Positions 23,067-64,000 of a stretch of 64,000 nt of DNA are shown here, in pieces; position 1 is the first letter of the stretch, and the number at the start of each line of letters is the position of its first letter. The notes under the pieces were generated by a model. That model did no database searches and was not told the origin of the DNA. It worked only from the letters and a program-made list of their open reading frames with translations. The translations under genes and the position numbers were made by a program. The DNA comes from Malaya genurostris (Eukaryota; Arthropoda; Insecta; Diptera; Culicidae), in NCBI RefSeq assembly GCF_030247185.1, contig NC_080572.1, positions 230,331,336-230,395,335 of the forward strand, given 5' to 3'.

Positions 23067-24043
23067 ATGTTACTCTCAAGTGAGTAATTTGTACTCACTT
23101 TTGCTTATTTAGTTCAAATGTCAAAAAGTGAGTAATATTGATTTAGAAGACTGAGTAACTTCTACTCAGTTTCTAAATTCACAACTTGAGTAAAACTTCT
23201 CACAGTGCTTTGAAAACGTTGTGTGGAAATTTACGTTGACTGATTTTTGTATATCTATTGAAGGAAAATAGAGCAGTTGGATCCGCGGTAGATGAAGAAG
23301 TCTATCGAAAATTAAAAGGTAATATTGTTATAGCTTATAATAAGAAAAATTTACGCAGCTGTTTTCATGATTGAAGATTTTCGCTGCCACATTTGTGGAA
23401 CCTTCGTTGCGGGATACGAGAGGGAGTTAAAAGCTCAGTGTCGAATTCTGTTCGGAATACGCGTGCCCACTCCATGATGGTGAACTTTTTTAGAAGGTGT
23501 GCTTTATAAAATTCTAACGCACAGCACGAGAGCCACTGGAAACAGTTTAGTGCAAGCGTTTAAAGAAGCTTCCACCGCAGAAGACATACAATTAGTTTAA
23601 TCGTAGTTATACTCTATTCTATTCGTAGTTATACTCTATTCTATTCGATCTATTCGATTATAGTTCTATTCGATCTCTATTAGCCTTAAGTGTTATATTC
23701 TTAATTTTCTTTTATTTTGACATGTTTCTCTAATTACTTTCTATGGAAAAACTACAAAATGCAAAAAAAGAGAACTTCTGAGAAAATATTTTAAAAAGGT
23801 TGCATTGTTTTCAATGTACACGCAGTTTTGTTCAAAGCAAAGAATTCCTTAGATAATTCGAATGATATTGGGTATTATTTACTCACTCGAGCTAATTTTC
23901 CCATTCGTAGCACTGAGTAAATGTTAATCAGAATTTGACAACTACCATATTTACTCAAAAGTGAGCAAACAAGCGTTACTCAGTATAGAGCAGTTCCCTT
24001 TTAACGAAAATGAGTGAAATTGTACTCACATTAGAGTAACATT
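23067..24043 (+). mobile_element. internally deleted zinc-finger DNA element, 977 bp
   Basis: Imperfect TIRs: ATGTTACTCTCAAGTGAGTA at the left against the complement of ATTAGAGTAACATT at the right, with many GAGTAA/TTACTC subterminal repeats. Inside is a short exon-like segment ending VDEEVYRKLK followed by GTAATATT, a small intron ending TTACGCAG, then 8 bases later an ATG (23,367) opening FRCHICGTFVAGYEREL, a C2H2-like start, stopping at 23,477. A second fragment (EGVLYKILTHSTRATGN...) ends at about 23,602. The exon-intron-ATG-zinc-finger order parallels the element at 41.75-46.88 kb, so this may be a deletion derivative of a related family. Confidence 0.55.
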
Positions 24044-24414
24044 GCAGATCTCTACGGTAAAGTGTGTTTAATCAATTAGTGCGACGATACAAAATAAAGA
24101 AAAATTCCTATTAATCTGACATAATTGTTTTCAAATTGAAAAGGTTATGTTAGTTCATACCCAAAGAAAGTTTTCTTATTTTATTCTAGATTGTAAAAAA
24201 AAATCCTTGACAGAATCTTCTACTGATATTTTTGGAAACAAAAGTAAAACGAGAAAGGGATCATTACACCACTAGGTGGATTAAAGAAGGTTTTTTAATA
24301 TGATCTGATTTTTTGTTGAAGACATGAGTTTTCCTTCTAATAATACATTAAATATCATTTAGGGGTAGCCTAATTTTGTGCTTAGGGCACATAACCGCAT
24401 TGAATTTCTTTTAC

Positions 24415-24512
24415 GTTTCGTCCTAGACCCATCAGTGCATAGCAGTTATAATTGAACTGCTTTATGCAAAACTCGTCAGTTCAATTTGAACCGCTAAGCT
24501 TAAATATGTTTT
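24415..24512. repeat. eroded MITE related to 11,228-11,433
   Basis: Shares CATCAGTGCATAGCAGTT, AATTGAACTGCTT and the inverted CAGTTCAATTTGAACCGCTAAG. Confidence 0.5.
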
Positions 24513-24822
24513 TTTAAACTTACTTCTAAGTGAATAATTGACAGCTTTGATTATATCAAAGGAAGCGGACTGTTGCAAGTAGAAATTCTTCTGAACACTT
24601 AGAAGCTCCAAAATCAACCCTTGAAGCACGAAAATGCGTTTTTTAATTTAACTCGGACCACTGTGGAACGACGTGATTGATATGTTTGAAATGTATTTTA
24701 TGACAAAACTTTTGAACGGCAGCCCAAAATAGAATGGTATGCATTCACGTCAGAAAAAAAAAACAATTACTCCTCTGTTGTTCACGAAAGTTTTAAACGT
24801 AGGTCATAATATCCAAGTACAT

Positions 24823-25262
24823 ACACACTTTAAAAAAACCCTGTGATTTTACATCTTATTAGATGCACATAAATGGAACGTCGAAGCTCACGCAAATTTA
24901 CGTGGAAGAACATTTAATATTGTGTCTAAAACTCCATACATGAAATTCATTGAAATAAAAAAAGAATACTGAGCGCAACCGTCACGACTTGAACCGAGAA
25001 TCATTGGATCGCAAGTACGTCTGTTAATCGACTGAGCCATAGAAGCATGCATCTGCTTGGCTGGTAAAAGGTGCATTTAAATTCATAGAGGCGCACCTGC
25101 TAGCAGGACGCAAGTTACAGTCGAAACCAGTAAAATTCAAGCTCATCTAACATTAAGTTATTACAAATAAAATTTTCCATCATTTGACAAATTAGGTCTT
25201 TATGAATTACATCGTATAAGGGATTAAGTGACCTATAAAATTCAAATTTTTTTGGAGTGTAC
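24823..25262. mobile_element. tRNA-core MITE, complete
   Basis: The ends ACACACTTTAAAAAAACC and the complement of TTTTTTTGGAGTGTAC are imperfect TIRs. Minus-strand tRNA-like block: TGGCTCAGTCGATTAACAG (A-box-like) and CTCGGTTCAAGTCGTGAC (B-box-like), 25,034 down to 24,985. GCACATAAATGGAACGTCG lies near the left end. Confidence 0.72.
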
Positions 25263-25495
25263 ACTGCTAGAAAAAATGAAATTTACGCTTGACGTAAATT
25301 CAAGTATGCCGTAATTTCTTCGGTGTTGCCACAATATTATATCTACTAACATGTAAAAATAAATTCTACGTCTGTATCGATGTAAGCATCAGCTGTGATA
25401 TGACTTCTCTTTACATATTTTGAATTGTGAATGTAAGTGACTCACGACACTCCATTTATGTGCATCTGTTAAGATGTAAATTTTTCTAACTGTGT
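25261..25495. mobile_element. short MITE of the same family without the tRNA core
   Basis: ACACTGCTAGAAAAAATGAA at the left pairs with the complement of TTTTTCTAACTGTGT at the right, with CTCCATTTATGTGCATCTG beside it. At 235 bp it lacks the tRNA-like block found in its neighbour, which it directly abuts. Confidence 0.65.
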
Positions 25496-25500
25496 AGACT

Positions 25501-25516
25501 ATTATTATTATTATTA

Positions 25517-25586
<70 letters not shown>
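25501..25586. repeat. (ATT)n microsatellite
   Basis: About 28 units of ATT with one interruption (TTGTTA near 25,519). Confidence 0.97.
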
Positions 25587-25646
25587 GTATTAATTTTATC
25601 CCGGTCTAAACCTTAAGGTCGGAAGAGACTTATCACATCACAAATA

Positions 25647-26844
25647 TCAGCTGTACAACTTTGCTTCCACCGTTTTCCGATAGGTGGCTGAGGCTGGTCA
25701 AAATACATATATGATAATGTCTTTAAAGTGAGTGTGTACAGTGCCTAACGAATTGTCATCGTATGTTTTCGTATTGTTCACGCTCGAAAATGTCTATTTA
25801 TGTGCCCAATTCTCGCCAGTTTTACTTTTCTTTTAAAATTCGAAAAAAAAAATGCAGCTGAAGCGCATCGAATGCTCTCAGAAACTTACGGTGATGCTGC
25901 TCTGAGTAAAAGAACGTGTCGGGAGTGGTTTCAACGTTTGAAAAATGGTGATTTCGATGTCGAAGACAAACATGATGGTGGAAGAGAAAAAACCTTCAAA
26001 GATGAACAACTAGAAGCATTGCTTGTTGAAGATTCGTGCTAAGCCTAAGAAGAGCTTGCCGAATCGTTGGGTGTGAGTCATTTCAAAACGTCTCAAAGCC
26101 CTGGGCATGATTCAGGAAGAAGGAAACTGGGTGCCGTATGAGTTGAAATCGAGGAACATCGAGCGCAGTCTATTTGTATGTGAGCAACTGCTTCATAGAC
26201 AAAATCGTAAGGGGTTTTTACATCGAAGCGTTACCGGTGATGAAAAGTGGAATCGATACGATAATCTTAAACACAGAAAATCATGAGGAAAGCCCGGGTA
26301 TGCTACTTCGTTGAAGGCAAAACCGAATATACACGGCGCTAAGGTTATGATTTGCATTTGGTGGGATCAGCTCGATGTAATTTACTACGAGCTCTTAAAA
26401 CCATCACAGGAGATCGCTACCGAATGCAGCTGATGGGCCTTAGTCGCGCGCTAAAAGAAAAGCGGTCACAATATCAAGAGCGACATGACAAAGTCATCCT
26501 CCAACACGACAATGCTCGGCCTCACGTCGCAAAAGTGGTCAAAAAGTACCTGGAAACGCTGAAATGATGTCTTACCCCACACGCCGTATTCCCCAGATGT
26601 CGCCCCTTCTGACTGCCACCTATTCCGTTCGATGGCAGACAGCCTGGCAGATCAATATTTTCAATCCTTCGAAGAATTGGAAAAATGGATTGCTTCATGG
26701 ATAGCGTCAAAAGAGGACTCCTTTTCCTTTTTGGGAGAAAGTTGTCGCTAGCGACGGACAAAATTTGAATAACACATAAGCACTTTTTCGCAATAAAGCT
26801 TGTACTTTTGGAAAAAAACGGCAGAAGCAAAGTTGTAAGTCTGA
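25647..26844 (+). mobile_element. mauritiana-type mariner, 1,198 bp
   Basis: TIRs CAGCTGTACAACTTTGCTTC and the complement of GAAGCAAAGTTGTAAGTCTG, flanked by TAT/TA (25,645-25,646; 26,845-26,846). A sister copy lies at 51,104-52,237. Confidence 0.85.
25790..26770 (+). pseudogene. mariner transposase (mauritiana-like), broken
   Basis: Starts MSIYVPNSR at 25,790, then HRMLSETYGDAALSKRTCRE (HTH) and a charged linker. After stops and frameshifts come EELAESLGV, VTGDEKW with the first catalytic Asp at about 26,240, LQHDNARPHVAKVV with the second, and SPDVAPSDCHLFRSMADSLA with the third. A TGA at 26,564 follows YLETLK where the sister copy at 51.1 kb reads TGG, a simple nonsense change. The C-terminal tail is readable to about 26,770. 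Confidence 0.85.
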
Positions 26845-26879
26845 TATTAATAGTGCACTGTTACTCTGAAATTTGCGTT

Positions 26880-27165
26880 GGGGGCAGGTGATAGCGTGAT
26901 GGGTATGTCGATGGGTCTTTCATGCAGCCCAACTGGGTTCGATTCCCAACCCCGAAAATAAGGTCAGAAAACTTTTCGGGTCCGAAAAAGTGCTTTTAAT
27001 GTGGAACACATTTTTGTTTTCTATATAGGCGTGCAAATTAGAAACTCAAGAAAAATACACGTAGAAATGTGGTCAGGTTTTGAACAATTACAGCTCAGTC
27101 AATTTTGTATCAATTATTAATATTATGTCACCATTTGATTGGAAATAATTCTACGTATTGATTTT
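26880..27165 (+). mobile_element. tRNA-derived SINE-like repeat
   Basis: TGATAGCGTGATGGGTATG resembles an A box and CTGGGTTCGATTCCCAAC forms a T-arm with a B box matching GGTTCGATTCC. The segment after about 26,998 (ATGTGGAACACAT..., GAAATGTGGTCAGGTTTT, TTTTGTATCAATTATTAAT) recurs at 34,085-34,250, so it is part of a repeat rather than a lone tRNA gene. Confidence 0.6.
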
Positions 27166-28079
27166 AATGTTCATAGCCATGTATTTTTAATTGTATATCA
27201 TTGAAATGTTGATTAATAGCTAGCAGTGTCTCATTTTGTCTGCAAAAAATATCCGCTAACTGCTTGCATACAAAACTTGAACACAAGCTTTCCGAAGAGA
27301 AGTTCGATCGATATCCGTATCGCAAGTATATACAAACATATAATTGCATACAGTTGGGCTATTGATGTAATTTCATCGGCTACAAAACAAATACAAATCA
27401 CGACAAATAGAGTCTATATTCTTGGTTCGCTTGTTCGGTGTTGGTTCCTAATAAAGATCATTAAAAGAAGACTCCCGTGCATTTGCGAATTTAAAAGTGT
27501 GACGATTAATTGAAAATGTCGATCATTAGAATTTTTGGTTGCCTTGTTCCACATCAATTGCTCGAGCAACTCCATGGGGCTGATCCTTGTAGTTTTTTCT
27601 CACGGTTTTCAAATTTAATCTTGAGTATTTGTAGAGAACGATTTTTTTTCGTCTTCCATTAGTCAGTGTAAGGCAGGTTAATTCATGCTACTGGTGTAAA
27701 GTTTGAACCTTTTAGAATTCATACGCACTTTTAAATGTATTGAACAATCGAAATTTTATTAATTTAAATTAAAAGTTTACATTTCTGAACAGGAATCCTG
27801 TTTCAGTAAATACACTAAACAAAAATACCATGAATTGCACCAGTTATTGATCTAGTTCAAATCCTGTTCAACCATAAATAGATGTTGTTCATTCTAAATA
27901 TCGACCGGTTTAACTATCGTGCCACCCACAGCAGCTAATCGATCCGATTCGATTTTTTAATGTGATTGACTCAATAGTACTACCATGGAATTACGGAACT
28001 CATTTGCAATGTGATTATACATTCAGTTTAATGTGACGCAAAACTCTAAATCATTTTTTTTCTCTCTCGTCTCTTTCAG
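27166..28079. other. intron sequence before the first visible Hipk exon
   Basis: AT-rich, no gene. It ends in a strong polypyrimidine tract and CTCTTTCAG at 28,071-28,079, the acceptor of the kinase exon. Confidence 0.7.
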
Positions 28080-61138
<33,059 letters not shown>

Positions 61139-62640
61139 AAAAAAAACAAACTTCGCAACGTTACCTCTCTACAAACAACTCACAATACCGCAACGAGTTG
61201 GAGGTACATTTTTGTAGCGGCAGTACTGTTTTGTTTTTTTTTTAAAAATCAGAATGAAGTTGGTAACACTGGAGAAAATATTGGCTACGTAATAGGCTGC
61301 GATTGGCGGCTGATCGTCGCTGCTTGAATACCGCCTCGTTAGGAGAGTAGGCTTTCATTAGTATTTTTTTTTTTTTTTTGAGAGCAATTTTTCAGCGGAA
61401 TGATATATTTTTAAGCGTCTTTCTTCGGAGGTCCATCAGGTTATAATACTGTAAACAAGTATATTTTGTTGTTGAAATTTGCGCCTGTTTGTTGTTCTCT
61501 CGCAGCAGAAAACGCAGACTGCACTCGTGAGAGAAATTGGTTGGCGATGGATCACAAACACACAAAAACTATTAATTTAGGAGATTTTTTTTTCGTTTGT
61601 TTAATCAATTCACTTTTGCTATGCTAAACAAAACTCTAGGATATAGGGACAAAGATTGTCATTTTAAAATCACCTTTCCCTCCTCTTGTATAGTTCGAGA
61701 TATAAACACACACACACACACGTACACAAACGATTCACAGTTCTAAACCTTTAAACATTATAAATACATATGTGTGTGAGCAACTACTAAATAGTGATAG
61801 AAAAAGGAAATGTGTAGTGTCTAGTATTTAGGAGCCGGTTGCAACCCCGCCCTTTCATCCTTGGCTTCACTCTTAGCCACTGATTCGGCGGCGTAGACTT
61901 GGAACGAAACCAGGTTGAAGGGCGAACGGGAACTGAAACGTGCTGAATGTGATTTTTTTTATCTAATACTTAGATATAGTTCGAAATTGTTTGAATTTTG
62001 TGGCTCTGTTAATGCAAGCTAATCCGCGAATGTGTGGGCAAATCGAGCAAACGAGAATGGAAACAGAGCAAAACGAGTGTGTATTAATCAATCAGGAAAG
62101 GGAAAATTAGCATGAGTTTGAAATCGAACCTACATAGATCTCATATTATTCCTGCATTTCTGAACTGTTCACCGAAATGAGGGAAAAATTAGCTCGGCTA
62201 TCCGTTAACCCGGAGAGACTCGTTCGGTCAATTCGTTCCAGGAATGCCTCCAACAGCTGATTTTAGGCTAAACTGTTTGCAAATTCGGGTTGAATTATGA
62301 TTTATACTTTTGTTTTGTTTTAAACATAATCCTATGGCTTTATTGTGCGACTAAAGCAAATCAGTAGGGGTTAGGTCAGCCCACGTAAACACACACACAC
62401 ACGTAAACATACCCACACCAACAAACACTCAAACACACGTTTAGAAGTCAACTCTTTGTAAATATAGTTCGTAGTTTTTGGGGAATTCGTGGGAACGAGC
62501 AGAAGGAAAATACTGAAACAATAATATATTTTTGTGCATATTTTATATTTATATATATCTGTAGCAAGAAAAAAGCATACAAAACAAGAAAGTCGGAAAA
62601 AGTCGGACGCATATAATAAAGGAAATCATTGTTTTGAAAA
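61139..62640 (+). other. Hipk: Hipk 3' UTR (probable)
   Basis: AT-rich with poly-T and CA-rich stretches (ACACACACACAC at 61,710 and 62,390), no transposon recognised. AATAAA at 62,615-62,620 is a candidate polyadenylation signal; the true end is not determined by the sequence alone. Confidence 0.5.
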
Positions 62641-64000
62641 TATGAAAGACGGCGTTATGATGTCGCATGAATTAGATAATTGCAAAAGGAAAACAAACAG
62701 ACAAATAGACTGGTTTTTGGAGTTGTGAGGGGGGTCTGGGGTTAGGTGAAATCACTCCGTGATTAGGTTGTGAATGCTTCTAATTTTATGGACCATGAAT
62801 TAAGTTAGGATGCAGTGAGGACAAAACGTTTCGGCACATGGTTTCGTTCGTTTCAATTTTTTGACTGCGATTTCGGCTCAGAAAGTTGGAAGGTTGGGTT
62901 TAACATTGCTGCGAAACCTTAGGCAAAAATGAATTCGCTACATGAGTTTTTTGTTTAATTTCAATTGGTTTTGAATAGTGGCCTATTTGCAGTGTTTTTT
63001 GTTTCAAGTATATGGTATATTTTTTGTCAAATTTTTTCCGTGAGATAATTGAGTTTTTTTTTAATTCGGAGGACAGCCTTACAAGTGGAACTAATATGCT
63101 GCATATGTTTCATAGAAATAGTATTTCTGTTTGTACAATGATTAGTCAAAACACGGGTAAATTGAGATTGAGATTTGCTCATTTTCGGCTAGTATTTGTT
63201 GATAAAATATTTTCCATACTTTGACATATCAGATTTTATCCAAAACTAAAATCTTATCTTTTGTTTCAAAACCGTTACTTAGCCCTGATTTTAACCTTAC
63301 TTGTAAATTTCGTATTTTTATTGTTACTAAAGACATTCGATGGTATCGTAATTAGCAAATACGTAAGGATGCCATAGAAACATGACTATGAACCGACCTG
63401 AGTGGCGCCCGAGTTCAGCTGAACATGATTGGTTTCTTCTGTTAAATTAAATTGTTTCTTCTTGTTTTTAACATCCAATGTGGTTTAATTGGCAAAACAA
63501 ATTCCCCGGATTAGGAAAAGTTTCGGGCTCGATTTCCACTTTTACGGTACCTTTTTCGCCAATTCTCTTTTCTCTCTTTCATTCGTCAGCTTTTTGTCGT
63601 GAATACGACTTACTTTACTATTGGGCGCCTTTTCAAAATTTACCCTGAACAAGAATGGGTAGAATTGAGTTTAACGGAGCAACATAATTTTGTTTTATAA
63701 CATCGGAAATATGATCTGCAATTTATGTCAAAATTTCCAATGATATGAGATAATCACAAAAAACTCAGAATTAAAGTTTTCAAAAATGTTTGGTATGAAC
63801 GAGCTTTAGGGAGAAATTTAGTGCCAAAATAAGGCGCGCAAAATTTCCACCACATGAATTGAACGATTCGTCGCACAAAGCGTATCGAGAAAAACCGACA
63901 CATAGAAAAACCGAATATTTTCATTTGTTGAGTGCAGTGAGCTTACGACATACTTAGACAAGGGTTTGACAAGTAAGTTATTAAAATTTATGTCATATTA
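62641..64000. other. 3' flank of Hipk with a dispersed repeat
   Basis: No gene seen. Bases 63,592-63,790 are the second copy of the repeat at 12,866-13,110 (AATACGACTTACTTTACTAT, ATCGGAAATATGATCTGCAA). The remainder is AT-rich without long ORFs. Confidence 0.5.

Overview
The window is nuclear DNA of an insect, most likely an Aedes-type culicine mosquito. It holds one real host gene cut by very long transposon-filled introns, tRNA-derived SINEs that I recognise from memory as the Aedes Feilai type, several mariner/Tc1 lineages, and many MITEs with TA target sites. No prokaryotic feature is present. The species call is inference.

The host gene is the homeodomain-interacting protein kinase gene (Hipk), on the + strand in eight coding exons between 28,080 and 61,138. 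They encode 1,229 residues starting at the first strand of the kinase domain, so the N-terminal exons lie upstream and I could not find them here. All splice phases agree and the summed coding length is a multiple of three. Introns are bimodal: five of 62-81 bp, plus two of 19.9 kb (28,401-48,343) and 9.1 kb (49,922-58,985) swollen by mobile elements. The last three exons encode a Gln/His/Ser/Gly-rich tail with a SUMO-interaction motif and the C terminus, followed by a long AT-rich 3' UTR.

Region 1-28 kb is upstream intron or 5' flank: a mariner at the left edge, hairpin MITEs, SINEs, AT-rich microsatellite tracts, a family of MITEs carrying a tRNA-like core, a pile-up of a Tc1/ITm relic with two mariners (17.6-20.75 kb), an internally deleted zinc-finger element (23.1-24.0 kb) and a mauritiana-like mariner (25.6-26.8 kb). 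The 19.9-kb intron holds direct repeats, promoter-like sites, a 2.5-kb MITE lying inside a mariner transposase gene, and a two-gene DNA transposon. The 9.1-kb intron holds a reverse transcriptase relic split by a mariner, an array of diverged repeats and further relics.

The most interesting object is the element at about 41.75-46.88 kb on the - strand. A C2H2 zinc-finger/transposase-like gene lies wholly inside the first intron of a second, multi-exon gene with a SAM-like N terminus. One 5' exon can splice either to the transposase exon or, across 2.8 kb, to the SAM gene. Both genes carry several frameshift or stop lesions, so this copy is dead, but its exon structure can still be read.
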